This document shows positions 51,641 to 64,000 of a stretch of 64,000 bases of DNA, piece after piece. The translations under genes and the position numbers were made by a program. How positions within the stretch are numbered: position 1 is the stretch's first letter; the number at the start of each line of letters is the position of its first letter. Below the pieces are notes generated by a model. It did no database searches, was not told where the DNA came from, and saw only the letters and a list, made by a program, of their open reading frames with translations. The stretch comes from Phalacrocorax aristotelis. Taxonomy: Eukaryota > Chordata > Aves > Suliformes > Phalacrocoracidae. The DNA is taken from the NCBI RefSeq assembly GCF_949628215.1, contig NC_134277.1:126777963-126841962 (forward strand), in the 5' to 3' direction.

Positions 51641-52743
51641 TTCAAATCAATTTCTACTGCAACTGGTGGTACACCTTCCAGGGAATTTGAAGATAATTTG
51701 ATTGTGAATAAAATTATTCAAGTTATAGGCATTTCCCCTGCACACCTTCTAATTAAAATCTGAAGAAACAAAGTTTTACCAGTACAGACAGTTTGGTCCC
51801 CACTAGAGGATCAGTTCTGATATATCTAGATTTAACTGCATAGTTTTTTCCTCTGCTGATGTAAAAGCAAATTCATGATGGTTTGTGAGAAGGGGTGAAA
51901 GAGGAATGGTGTATGAAGAGAAGTTCATGTGCATTATTTGGGTACCACCTGAAAAAAAATGCACGTAGGCATTTGTGCAGATTTGCTAAATGCAACTATG
52001 CTTTGCCAGTAGCTCAGAGACCCTGATCACGGAAACACCCTACTTTCTTAGGTGACTTACAAGCACAAAAAGGGACACTGTCCTGATTCTTCAGCAGATT
52101 AGAGCTCCATGGCAAATCAGCTTCGCTTGATATGATCACTTAATTCGCTATACCTTGTAGCAATGACATGTGATCTTACCAGAGGATTCAAAGGCTTTTT
52201 TCTATTGTTGGCATGGTCAGAATGCTGTGCATCATAAGCATTTTGAAGCAGGAGAAGATCAAGAGCAAAAAAAATATGCTCTAGGCTAAGTAACTACTAG
52301 GTATTACTTTTACCACATCCTTGCATCGTTATTTTTTAATAATGCGTGTCAGGTGACACAGGAGAACACAGGTGTCAAAATCAGCAGAACTGCATAAGGA
52401 AAATGGCTGGAAATTCTCATTTTGAGCAAATTTTTTTTTATTTTTCTATATACATCACTGTGTGGTGTCCAACAGAGCCCAGGTGACTATAGATCTCTGT
52501 GGTTTACTAAGCACGGCAATAGTGACGACCACAATTTGAAAATGAAGTTGCTTTCTTCCTGAGCATTATGTTACAATGGATGCATCTCTATCTAATACAA
52601 GGTTAATGGCCATGGAAACTATTGGCAGCATTTTGGAAAATATGAAAAAACAGCAGCAGTGTGCTGCCCATTAAATTATCCAACTTTTAGTCTCTTGCTA
52701 TTGTTTCTTTCTACAGGGTACACAAAACTACCAGCTAAATGGT

Positions 52744-52769
52744 AATTAACTAGGGCTCCCTAGTTAATT
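52744..52769. repeat. 26-bp near-perfect palindrome
   Basis: AATTAACTAGGG at 52744-52755, a CT spacer, then CCCTAGTTAATT at 52758-52769. The 12-base arms are exactly complementary. The element lies in a TOX intron with no visible transposon around it. Confidence 0.9.
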
Positions 52770-55700
52770 TGGCAATATCAGTCTAAACTCTTCAGGGAGC
52801 TCTGTGCAAACTCCATGAGAAAGGAGGCTTGACAATAATTTTGGCTATAGTTAAAATTTTAACTCTATTATTTGCTAAAGTTCTCCTCTTTTCAGAGTAT
52901 TTTTGGACCAATGAGATTTAAAGGTCTCTGTATATTAGGATACCACATCACTTAAACTACTCTTAAACTAGATGACATGCTGCAGAAACTTGTAAGAAGT
53001 CTTCTGGTAGGCTGTTTGGAGAACAACTCTAAAACTTGTTCTCCAACCTGAATGATCAAGAGACTTCAAAAATCCACTGTTAAAAAGAGAGTACTCACAG
53101 ACTCTGTTTGTCTTATATGAAAATAACGAAATAAAAAGAATGCCAGAACTCCAGTACTAATAACCTTGCAAATAGCTGAGATGATGGCCTACCTTATGCT
53201 CCCATCAGTCTATCAGCTTCATAGACTCCAATTCTAACCACCAAAGCAGAGACAGATGGGAAATAAAATAAAAACCATATATATTCTGCTAGGCATAGAC
53301 TTGTGTCTCAAAATCCCTGGAGGTGTAGTTAGCTCATGGTAATCCACCTCCTGTCATGGCTTATTGCTTAATTACGGTGATGTATTTAACTTATTTATCA
53401 CAAGAAAGCAATAATCTTTCACTTTAAAAAAGTGTACATTAACCATGTTGCACACATAATAGATCAGAAGAATATCTAGTGTAGGATTTAAAACTATCAA
53501 GTAAGGCATATCTTTGATATCTAAATGTCCCCTGAGAAGCTGGAAAATGTCTATAAGCATATTTAAAATAAACTGCAATAGTACCAAAGCCTTTAATGGA
53601 GCTAGGAGAGCTGTTTTATGCACACTATCTTGCAGTAATCGCTGTAGTTTAAAATAGATTTTAATCAAGCACCATCTGCATAATAGGCTGAACAGACAAC
53701 ATAGAATTCTACTTATAACTCTTATCATATAAAGGAAATATTGTAAAACCTCTATCACATAAAGAGAATATGCTGCAGCAGTTCTTTAGTAATCGTGTTT
53801 CTGTTAGTTAATTCTTGCTACTTGCAGTCCTCTCACTATCTTCCCTCTAAAATACATTATTTGAAATTCTCTCATAAGTGATATTCAAATGAGCATGGAA
53901 GAAAACCCTGTTATCCATCTATGAAGAAATACATATTTGCAAACCAGTAATGCTTCCAGCAGCTCACAATTATGCTTGGCAATAACTGAATACATGTTTA
54001 ACGATCCAACAGTATAAATTATGGCAAGAATTACATAAATGTAATATTCCAATGTTGAGGTGGTTAGAATAAAGCATGTGGTAAGTGGCTGTTTTGTTTA
54101 GAATGTTTTTATAGTTACTTACAACTACTGATTTTTAAGTTCTCCCTGTTTTCTTCTTCTAACGGTAGTCCCACACACTAGATTTAGAAGAATTAAGGAG
54201 ACTTACGGAGGTACACCACTTGCAGAAACAATATCCTTGGTATGAGACTACGTTTCCTATTTCCATGGACCTAGCAGCTTCCTGTCTGTATATACACAGC
54301 CTTATAATTATGCTACTGTTGTCACTGATCTTATGGTCAAGAAACCTCGGCTGTCTTGCTTTTAGAGCAACTGTGTGTAGGGCAACTGAGCCCTCGATAA
54401 CGCAGCTCCTTTCCCTTTTTTTGACATTTAAAGTCCGAAAGGCCTATATGGAAGAGCCTTTATGAGAATGAGTAATGCCAAAAAATATTCAGCAGCTGCT
54501 GCCATTAGTTCTGTGTATGTTGGTTAAGGCTTACAACAATTTGAATATTTACCATAGAATGAACATCCAAGAAGCTCAGTACATGAAAAATTACATCAGT
54601 TTGTAAAGTTTCCTTATTACTGGCATTTGGAATATGTACATTAAACTGAAAAGGTCATTTCCTCCAGGCATGGAAATCAGTGCTTCACTAGGGATACAAT
54701 CGTATTTCTAGTCCAAATGTATATAATGTACATATTCGTCCATACCTTCTGTCATCCTCTTTCTATAAATTCACACAAGCATGAACAGGACACTAAGATT
54801 TCTGTATTTTTTCCTCTGCATAGCAATAAGTATAATTGTTAGGGATTTCTCTACCAAATCTGCTATCAAAGCACCATTGGCTTCTCTTTCACAAGTAAGG
54901 CTGGGCATTCAGCTGGTATAAACTAAGGGAAGTCATCTGACACAGGTGATTTTCCATTTGAAAATGTACTTTGTCTTTTTGATTGATGTTGGTACATAGA
55001 CAAACATCTTCTCCTGCTGGTTAAACAGGGAGAACCTCACTGTTGCTATTAATGATATGGTGAATTCAGTTTTTTTCTACACAGTCGTCATGGCAGGAAC
55101 ATCTTACTGACTTCATGAAGCTGCTCAAATGTGGTGAGCTCCGGCAGCTACTACATGACCAAAACACGTGCACTTCTACTGAAGGACTGAATAATAAGCT
55201 TTGGCCCTGATCTATTAAGTAATGTCACACATCTACATGACAGTTTATAAAACAAAGAGAAAACTCCAAATTTAGCAAAGATATGTTCAGGTAAAAAAGG
55301 TTCTCACGAGAGACAGAATGACTGCTCTATCTCTTGCTGTCTCCATCCAGTGCCTTCTTTCATGGGGAGGAAGATTTTTGGAGTGAGAAGAAGCCTCCAA
55401 AGCAGCTCTGAGAAAATTTAATACTGTTGTGGCTGGGGAAAAGGATCTGCAGAGAAAGCTGGTTTGTTCTACATATCCATATCCATTGGCAGCTTCCAGG
55501 AAGAGCAGCGTGACAAAAAGATTCACAGCGGAGGGGTTTAAATTGTAAACTAGAACAATACACTAACTTCTTACACTGATTATTCAAACCCTCTTGTCTT
55601 TTAGGGGGATAACTACAGCAGAACCATTGCATCAGATCAGGTGTGCCAGCCTACTGCCTGTCTCCAATGGTGGCCAACTTCAGGCATTTTCAGGAAGACC

Positions 55701-57547
55701 TAAGAAATCCCACAGAAGACAGGTATGGCATAATCTGTACCCATTAAGTTTGCCTTTTGATCCCTACTAGTTGGAGACTAATTTAAGCCCTCTACCAAGT
55801 TTCATATCCTTTAGAACACTTCTTTCAGCAGACAAATGATAATTTAAAAAAATTTTAAGGCAACGTATCAACTTCAGCATACTGAAGTATTTTTCTTAAT
55901 TTTGTGTTGTGTATTGTGCCTTTTTCTGCTTAGGCTGAGCATGAAAGAATTTTAAAGACAGTCTTCCAAAATAACATGGCTTGTTAAAAAGGTGAACACT
56001 ATATAAACTGGCTTCCACAAAGAAAGGACCAAGTTTTACTTGGTCGGCAGTGCTTAGTATTTCTTTATTGAAAACATTAGCTTCAGATGAGTACACTCTG
56101 CATGAAACCACGACCCTACACTTTTGCAAGCATGAAGTGTTGCAGGGAAAAAGTACGTGAAAAATATGCGTTAAATGACTGAAATATTTGATAGAAGCAG
56201 AAAGGATATCTTAATTATTTGAGTGGATGTTTTCTCCAGAAGTTTAGAGCATCTTGCACAGTCCCACCAATATATGTAAAAATATTAGCAAAGCAACAGG
56301 AGTAGCAAATAAATTATTCTGAAAAAGTAAAGGCTGCCTGGAATTATTTTTACATAGCTGTATTCTAAAGTCTGCCTCAGTAAGGAAGTGCTCATTTAAA
56401 ATGTATGAATTATTCAGTAATGTTTAAAACCTAAAGTTTGTGAAATCAGGGGAAAGTCCTGAAATAAAACTTTTGAATCAGAATATATTCAAAATGTAGT
56501 AAAACATATGTCTCCAATTACATGATTATTTTATAGCTTGAGGCATGAAAAACAATATAATTTGAAAACAAATCAGACTTACATTTCTTGACTGGATTAT
56601 ACCTCCTCAGTGACTCACAATATGTTTTCTTCACATTCCTCTCAAGTCTGCAACTTTTCCCCACAAGATATGGCCATGGTACAACATCTTCACTACACTA
56701 CAGGACTGCTGTAACAGGACTGCTATTTTGTAGCAACCATAAAATAGAGCTAAAGAGCTTCTCAATTTCAATATGCTCTGTTTCTGGTTTATGGGATGAC
56801 TTTGTGCTAAGTCCCAATCTTTTTGTGTCTCAGCTTTTGTGTCTGTGAAATTAAGATAATATATTTGTGTATTTTGGGGGACATTTTCAGGATTTGCAGA
56901 GGTTTGGGAGGTTTTCGCATGCAAAACCTGCTATATAAATTGACATTTATCCTTTAAATAAATGGCTCGTTTATTATTTAAATTACTATTACTTCTTCAT
57001 GTCTGTACTGACACTAAAATGGAGCTTAAATATGTCATGCTGGAGTGTCCGCACCTCCCAGATATAAATGCATAATGGGTCTTCAGGATTTTCAAGGTAA
57101 GATTTTTAAAGTTCGTAGAGAATCTTCCTGTTCTGGTTGCTATGATGTTCTGTTTACTTACACTGTGACCAAGTAGCAAAGACCAGCATATTGTACAGAC
57201 TGTTCACACTTTTTATAGCAGTAACTTGATCTTTAAATGGGAACAAACATCCCTTCTATGCAAGTGAGAAAACTCAACCTTTATATTAAAGTCCTAAAGG
57301 AATGGCTATCCTTTTAGTGTTTTACAGGATTCCAGTTTGCTCTCATGAAGAGGAATGATGTCATTTACTCAAGCCGCCTGAAGAATTGACTGGAAACTAT
57401 AAATTCTGTATTCATAACCCTTTATTCGCTTCAGTCAACCACCAGCAATGTATAAAGTATCACCTTAATACCTCTGGCCATACGATTCATTTAGCAGGTC
57501 CTAAAAATATCCACCATTTACATAGTAATCCTAGCATCTAAGCCTAC

Positions 57548-57826
57548 CTTAGAGCTATCTTCTCCTTCATCTTCATGGACTGAACTGGATGGTGAAGGAG
57601 TTGCAGATTTGCTTCCAGGTGGAGAGGGCGAGTTGTGAGGAACATTGTTTCCACCCATATTCAAACCAAGCTGTGCACTGAGCTGGGACTGGTTAATAGT
57701 AGTCAGCTGCCCATGCTGCATCATTCCTGGCTGCCTAATATCTGCAGGTTGAACCCTTGGCCTCATGGTTGCCATCTGAGGATGGGAACTATACTGGGCT
57801 CCTTCTGTATTCCGTAAATCTTGCAT
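57548..57826 (-). CDS. TOX: TOX coding exon (probably exon 4 of 9), transactivation/linker region
   Basis: This 279-base exon (93 codons, phase 0 at both ends) begins after a ttatag acceptor on the minus strand and ends at an AAG|gtaggc donor. It starts MQDLRNTEGAQYSSHP and ends EDEGEDSSK, matching the part of vertebrate TOX just before the nuclear localisation signal and HMG box, at about residues 138-230. The segment is rich in Gln, Pro and Ser and has no folded domain that I recognise. It contains a run of Ser/Pro (SPSPPGSKSATPSPSSS) and then an acidic patch. The leading ATG is an internal Met, not a translation start, because the acceptor sits immediately before it and TOX needs further N-terminal exons beyond 64000. 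Compared with the human sequence I remember, it lacks one Gln (RQPGMM against RQQPGMM). Identification is from recalled TOX family sequence; the splice sites and frame are seen directly. Confidence 0.95.
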
Positions 57827-59651
57827 CTATAAGAGGAAAAAAACTGTATTAAGTATATCACTAATAAAGTGTTCTGTTCCTTTAGACCTCTGTTGGCCTG
57901 ATTGGCTATATAAGGCTTAAAAGAAATGGCAAGTACTTAAATAAACATGTAAATACTGGAAATAAACAGAGTAAGGATATGATTGACATTTGCAAAATAC
58001 TGACTGTTATAAACTATTCAGGCTCTAGCCTCAGCCCGTGGGAATAGCAAAAAGCAATGAAAGCTTGTTTCTTTATAAAGGGAACAAAAGGGCACTGGTT
58101 TCTGTAACTGCGTGTACAGTATTTCAGAAATGCTAACAAACAGGGACAGATTTGTACTCTGAAGTTTCGAACCAGATCAGAACATGAATATCCTCAAAAT
58201 TCAAGGCAATTTCCAGATCCTACTTTTCTTCTTAGCTGCAGTTTTCAGAGTTTTAATGTCTAGCATTAGGTCCAAATCTATTTTCCCTCGTGCTGCCCAA
58301 TGAGATACTAGAATTTTCAGGATTCAGATGACTGACAAGAAGGATGCATTGATAGACTGATTAAATGATTTCTGAGTTGATTTGCCACTAAGATATATAT
58401 GAACAGAAAGCTCAGAAGTCCCAGGATTGACAAATGAATCCATTGTGGTATGTGGGTCACCGCTTCTTAGCATTAACAAGACATACTATTTTAATGCAAG
58501 CAACAAATTCAGTCTCTGCAAGGATAAGAATTGAAAGCACTGGAGGATGAAACTCCTTTCTTGTCCAGAGGTCAAATGTACTATACACACACACTACAGC
58601 AGGTTGCCTGTAACATCTTTTCAGTATACTCATACGGAAACATGACAAATAGCAAAGAGTATCAGGGAGAAGCTCAGATTTAAGCTAAGGTGTTCTGTGG
58701 GTGATTTAAAATTGAAGTGTCAATTCAGAGCTGAAATGAAATAGATATAGTTGTCTTTCCGTGCAACAGACAAACATGCCATATGTATTGAGTGGAATCT
58801 GACAGGAACTACCATTGTGTAAGTTCCATTATGATAAGGACATGTGTTAATGGTTCGATATATTAACATAACCACATTTATTCTACTGACAGTCTTTGTT
58901 AGACATGTCATCTGAATTGCCTAAAGATCACTTAGATTTTTTTTAACTTTTTATAGCTCGTGACTTCTATAACCTATCTCCCTCTCATACACACACTCAT
59001 ATATCACAGCAATCTGTAAGATACCTTTCAATGAGTAACGCACAGAAAAAGAAAAGATAAACCTGTAACTTCACCCTTTCTCTTATTATTGATAGTGTAA
59101 AAATTTATCAATTTTAGGGAGATACTGTATGAGCTTGGGGATTGATTTTTGTAAAGCTGACTGGTTGGCAGTAAATCAAACTAATAATACCATTAGTTAT
59201 GGCATACTCACCACTTTACATGTACACGTGTCTCTGAAAAGTATTTGAAATGGCTTCTGACAACGTAACATCACAATTATACCTATATATATATTTCTTT
59301 AGAAATTAATAGCTTTTGGTAAAAAAAGGTTATCGATACAAACATGTTCAATTTCATTTAATGACTACTAAAGCACTGGGGGAGAGGAGCAGAGACAGTG
59401 CAGTGTATGAAATCAATTGAAGGCTGAAATTTGAATCCTTGCAGACATTTATAATTCTAAAGATTGCTACTGACTTCTTGTTCCCTTCCCTCCAGTAGCA
59501 GCTCCCCTCCTCACCAGACACATTAGCCTTGAAAGCTATCATTATCTCTACCTCTAGCAGACAATCTGTATCAAAGCAGTAGTGCCCATGAAGCTGTAAC
59601 TGCTGCTCGGCTGTTCTGCTCTGGATCCAGCTGTTGGTCTGGGCAGCAGTC

Positions 59652-59676
59652 GGGGAATGGGGAGTGGGAGGGTGGG
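59652..59676 (+). other. G-quadruplex motif in a GC-rich intronic patch
   Basis: The plus strand has five G runs of three or four (GGGG, GGGG, GGG, GGG, GGG) separated by loops of 1-3 bases. This meets the standard G3+N1-7 quadruplex rule. It lies on the TOX template strand inside a locally GC-rich patch (about 59580-59870). Confidence 0.75.
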
Positions 59677-61837
59677 CTGCCCCAGGCGCTCTCAGCCAGC
59701 GTGGGGTGAGCGGGAAGGGGATGGAAACCCACCAGGTCCCTTGTGTGCTGGGGAGGGGGAGGCAAAACCTTCCCCAAAGCCCTCCCTTCACCCCGTCTGC
59801 GCCCACCTCCCTCCAGGGGCTGAGTCCATGTTGCCCTGCTTGCAAATGCCTTGGATTTTTGTGGGGCAGCACTTTGTGGTGCCAGATTGGGACTGAGAAT
59901 AACCCCCCCACACACACAAAAGGCTGGAAAAGCAAGACCGCTTTTTAATAAGAATATGCATCCTAATGATTTTATGAACTCTAGAAAGGAAGCAAGCACT
60001 ACTTGAAACTCCTAACACACTTATTTTGAGTGAACTTGCAAAGTATCTACCTCTGAAAGCAGGGAAAAGGTTATAATTTTAATTACTTTTCCCCAAGTAA
60101 AATATAATACAATTGCTATTATTCAAATGATCTCTCCTTTATTAAAAACTCTTCATATGAGCTTCAAATATTATCAGATAGATACAGCAGAACTTTCCAT
60201 GTTTGTCGTCTTTAAACAACATGTATTTTTAAACAGCCTGTGATTCACTTTTAGCTCCAGCGCTGAACATACACTGTGTTTTCAGACAACATGACACCAA
60301 CTCGATGGTACTGGATGTATCCACAAACAAAACACATGTATATGTATATATTTGCAAGATAACCCTTCACTAGTGAAATTCTGAGGACTGCAAACGAGGT
60401 GGTACAGTAGAAAAAAAATCCAGTACTTTTCTTTTCACATAAATTCAGTTTGTATACTGAATTTTTAAATCAGATGAATACCAGGCTGCCTTTACAAAAC
60501 CAGGTGTAAGCAGCAAGTAAGTTTGTTTAACAGTACATGTTCCCTTTTAGATGCTAAGCCAGAAACCCTCACCCAAGGGACCTGCCTGAAGAGAACATGT
60601 CAAAGTCCATTGCACAGAACTGTGGCGCTCAGCAAGGAGGATCCACATCTGCAGATGAGGCTTCTGGCTCACCTCTCTGCCACGCACCACAGAGCCCTCC
60701 TTCCCCTATCCTCCCCCTTCCTAGTGAAAAAGTGGGATTGCCTAAGAAAATGGAAACTGCTCATTCCTTGAGTAAGAACAGGCAGCTAACCACATAACTG
60801 AAAAGCTATGAGAGTACACCGTGGAAAACAGGTGATGATAAACCTTCCGATTCCTAAAGGATCAGCAAACCAAGAACTGTCCCGTCTTCCCTGTTGGGTT
60901 CAAGAACAGTCCCACCCATGAAAACCACACACCTGGGTCACTGCTGTGGTGTGACAGTATGTCCCTGCTTCAAACACCACGACGACCTCGCATCTGCAGG
61001 AACAGTGGCACTAATCAGACACACTCCCTGTCAACATTACATGCAGAGTATGACCAATTTCTTTTAAACTACTTCAAAATCAGAAGCTTCCTATTCCTTC
61101 TTCCTCCAGATGGAGTTTTACAAAACCCACCAATGTGTAGCCATATTCAGTATGCAGAAGCAATATTGCGAACACACTCCTGCCGAATGCAAAGCTGAAT
61201 ACAAATCCTGGTGGGTGGCAGAACGCCAAATGGAAGAACAAAGTTAAAGAGTTTGAGTGCTACAGAGGATAAGGACAGTCTTAAACTGATGCCTTCAATG
61301 GTCTCTCTGAGGAAGTAATAATGATAATATCTGGCACTTTAATACCATTCTCCATCTGTCAGTTCCAGGATGTTTCACAACTTGTGTTATATTCAGCTTT
61401 AGAACACGCCTGGTTTTATTTTGGTTTTACTAACGGGGAAGCTATGATACATTCCTTTTCATGGCTACTTTTCTTTTTTCTGTTTGCATTTCACTTATAA
61501 GCAGAAACTGAGCATCCACCCATAGAAGTGTTTGGCTGAAAGTTAAAAGACACAGTAAAAGCTGCTAATTCTGAGGTGTGTACTGATAACCCATATCGGC
61601 ACATGTTTAGTGCAAAACCTGATCAGGGCTGCCTCGCTGAAAACAGCTCCTAATGCCCTGCTGAAAGCTCCTAAGGTACTAAGAATAAAGCTAACGTGCT
61701 TTAAACATCAGGCCATCGTTCTCCTCATTGGCTTAAAGCAAAAACAAAGCAAAGCATGCAATGCAGAATACAGTGATATCATCCCTGCACAGAAACATCT
61801 CGCTGCAGGACAATGTGAGTACAGTATCCTACTCGCA

Positions 61838-62350
61838 GAATCACAGAAAATAGTGCTAGAAGGAACCTCAAAAGGTTATTTAGTCCAACACTTTATCTCA
61901 CAGCAGGATTAGCTATACCTAAATCATTTCTGACAGATGTTTGTCTAACCTCTTCATAACCTCCCTAGGCAATTCTTGTGCTTAACTATCCTTACAGTGG
62001 AAAGGGCTTTTTTCCGTAATGTCTCACCTAAATCTCCTTTGTTGTAATTTAAACCTACTACTTTTTACTCTGCTCCCAGTGGACATGAGGAATGTTTTTC
62101 TCCTTCTTTACAGAAAAGTTGTACACACTGGAAGGCTATTATGAATTTCCTTTCAGTTTTTTCTTCTTTAGACTAAACAACAAACCTGAAGATTGAAAGA
62201 CTTTTTTCATATGCTGTGTTTTCTACACTTCTGATCATTCTTCCTGCTGTCCTCTGGACTATGTCCAATAACCTCCATCTTTCTTGAAATATTGTGCCAC
62301 AAAGTCCACAAAATGCAGATATTCTTATCTGACACAGCATTTAGATAGAA
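61838..62350 (-). mobile_element. Ancient CR1 LINE fragment
   Basis: The plus strand starts gcagaatcacagaaaatagt, followed by gaaggaacctcaaaaggtta and tttagtccaaca, a degraded form of the reverse complement of a CR1 3' end. Further matches are cctctggactatgtccaata and a stretch resembling 'tttcttgaaatattgtgccac'. It is heavily mutated, with no open frame left. It is in the same orientation as TOX. Boundaries are approximate. Confidence 0.75.
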
Positions 62351-64000
62351 TCCTTCGTCTCTCACAGGTTATAGCATATAGCATTAAAAAAAAAATTCCC
62401 TAATTATCTGTCTTTTGGATACAAGCCGGTTAACCCATGCAAGATGCAGAAAGGGTCAAGTCAAATTGCAGGACTCTCAACTAAAGTCCCAGAAGGTGAC
62501 TTTAGGAAGCGAATATTTTTTTCTAAGAAGCATTAGGCAGGCAGTTTCAAAAGGAATGTGCTGTTAGCAAAATAATTCCCACATTATTTTTCTTGTTATA
62601 ATTGAGAACTGTGATGCAACATCTCTCTGATAAGCCATAAAAGTCCAGATTCTCCCTCCCTATTTAAAATCATTTATAATAAATGTTATCATTAAATGAA
62701 AGAAGAAAGAAAGGTTGCCTTAACAGCTCAAAGTAAATACAACAGGTCTATGTATATGCAAGAAACAACAGGGATTATACACTGGAGATGAAAACATTAA
62801 AGCATAAGGAGAAATACACAGGGCTTACTCACTGAAGCAAGTGGAGATCACATATCTTACTACCCCAGGGCAAATTCATATCAAGGCACAACAGGCATTA
62901 TTTCTATTACCACCACCAGGTCTTACAATGTTTTTTGCTTAGTCTTCTACTAGCCAAGAGCTCTTATGAACTTTCCTGATGGACGCTGTGAAGTGGTTGA
63001 CAGTTCTTTTTTCTTGTCTAAGTGGTCATGGTAAGTAAGAAAGCAAAAATTTTTCATACTATAAGTAGCTATGTTTCAATTAATTAATTCAAAAAAAATA
63101 TTGGGAGAAAACCTCAGGGGATCTTAGGTGTTATCTATGAGGATACCCACAGTGTGCTTCCTTCTTCACTGGCATCACCCATATGAGCCACCATGTAGGC
63201 ATCACAGACATTCTTTGGTAGGCAGAAGGTCCTTCTGTTATTGGTCATATTCTCATTTATATTCCCAGGACAACTTATGCCACTGGCCGTGCCATATTAA
63301 ATCTGAATATTTGTCTCTTCCCAAGCAATGCTACATTAAAATGCAGCACCAGCCCCAATTGTGCCAACCTCCTGAAAAAACAGGAGATTTGCTTAGAAAT
63401 TTTACTGGTCTATTTTAGGTGTCTTAACTGTCTGCTACCATAAGCCAATGCACATCTGCAAGTTGTTTTCCAGAGGCACTGAGATGCTCATTAAAAAGGA
63501 GAGAAAAAAAATTGAATTCCTACATAATCACTTGACTCTCTAAGTCAAGGTCTCAAAAGAGAAGAAAAGATAACGTTAAGTTGCCAGACAGATTTGTGAG
63601 AGCTGGCACACAGAGAAGGAATTGTGTTTGGGAGACCATACCCAGCATTTATGATCAAAACACATAATTGCAAACTCAAAAAAACTCATGCATTTTTTTT
63701 TGATGATCCAAAACGCAAGCAATATCTATCATACAATCAGAGCGAAGTTTAAACTTAAAAGGTGTCCATTCACTCAGTGCATGCTGATAATCAAGGAGTA
63801 GTACCTCGCGGTTATTCAATGCATGTTGGTGGTTAGGATCCTAGATTAACAGCAAGTGAATCAAAAGCAACTCATGCAGTTTCATGTGTTGTTTTCCATC
63901 GCGGTGACACTATTCAGTGAGATAACTTAAAATTTGAGATAACTTGGACATCTGTATTTGTACACCTGAGAAAAACAAAAAGTGACCCCAGTATTTAGAA

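Larger units (their letters stand above)
50745..57547 (-). other. TOX: TOX intron (6.8 kb)
   Basis: Contains a CR1 3' fragment on the minus strand (51182-51640) and a 26-bp near-perfect palindrome at 52744-52769. The rest is AT-rich unique sequence with no gene that I can support. Confidence 0.85.
57827..64000 (-). other. TOX: TOX upstream intron, partial (runs off the right edge)
   Basis: No acceptor-donor pair with a TOX-like translation was found between 57827 and the window end, so the preceding exon lies outside. It holds a GC-rich patch at about 59580-59870 with a G-quadruplex motif and an old CR1 fragment at about 61838-62350. The rest is ordinary AT-rich sequence. Confidence 0.75.

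Noticed and set aside
53372-53758. 128-codon hydrophobic minus-strand frame
   Set aside because: Starts at GTG; the Leu/Ile/Phe-rich content reflects AT-rich DNA. No membrane-protein family recognised.
57821-57826. ATG at the start of the 279-base TOX exon as a translation start
   Set aside because: It directly follows a splice acceptor and aligns to an internal Met of TOX; the N-terminal exons lie outside the window.
59354-59935. 193-codon minus-strand frame, same strand as TOX
   Set aside because: It begins at TTG rather than ATG, crosses from AT-rich sequence into the GC-rich patch, has no recognisable domain and does not join the TOX frame as an exon. Composition explains its openness.
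1-64000. A novel multi-gene system such as a defence island, biosynthetic cluster or CRISPR array
   Set aside because: Composition, splice structure and CR1 content show a bird intronic locus; no clustered novel genes or spaced direct repeats were seen.

Overview
This is vertebrate nuclear DNA, almost certainly from a bird. It is AT-rich, gene-poor and strongly intronic. It carries at least five CR1 (chicken-repeat-1 type) LINE fragments, two of which end in the short ATTCTATG-type tail typical of avian CR1. No bacterial-type operons, rRNA, CRISPR or phage content is present.

The only protein gene I can support is the 3' two thirds of TOX (thymocyte selection-associated HMG-box factor), on the minus strand. 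Six exons, each bounded by AG/GT splice sites and joined by a continuous reading frame, lie in transcript order at 57826-57548, 50744-50514, 38056-37976, 23549-23163, 13539-13388 and 11103-11067 (coding part). They encode 388 residues. With the roughly 137 residues expected from upstream exons, which lie beyond the right edge, the protein would be about 525 residues, against 526 in human TOX. If the gene has nine exons, as human TOX does, these are exons 4-9. The HMG box is split between the second and third exons of the window. The last 11 residues are in a terminal exon with only 37 coding bases, too short for an ORF search. A 3' UTR of about 2.2 kb follows, with two AATAAA signals near 8840-8865.

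Layout from left to right: 1-8820 is the flank downstream of TOX, with one old CR1 fragment and a tetranucleotide microsatellite. 8820-11066 is the TOX 3' UTR. 11067-57826 holds the six coding exons and five introns of 2.3, 9.6, 14.4, 12.5 and 6.8 kb. 57827-64000 is part of the next intron upstream. The introns contain three CR1 copies. One, at 31683-33170, still has a nearly open reverse-transcriptase frame. They also hold a 31-copy GAGAA array, a 26-bp near-perfect palindrome and a short perfect hairpin. The flanking upstream intron adds a GC-rich patch with a G-quadruplex motif and an ancient CR1 fragment.

I found no convincing undescribed gene system. The more interesting items concern transcript structure: a splice donor that itself encodes a stop, frame-neutral exons through the HMG box, and possible post-transcriptional sites in the 3' UTR. 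There are also a few structured non-coding elements. Exon calls are firm. Repeat boundaries are approximate (tens of bases), and regulatory calls are inference.
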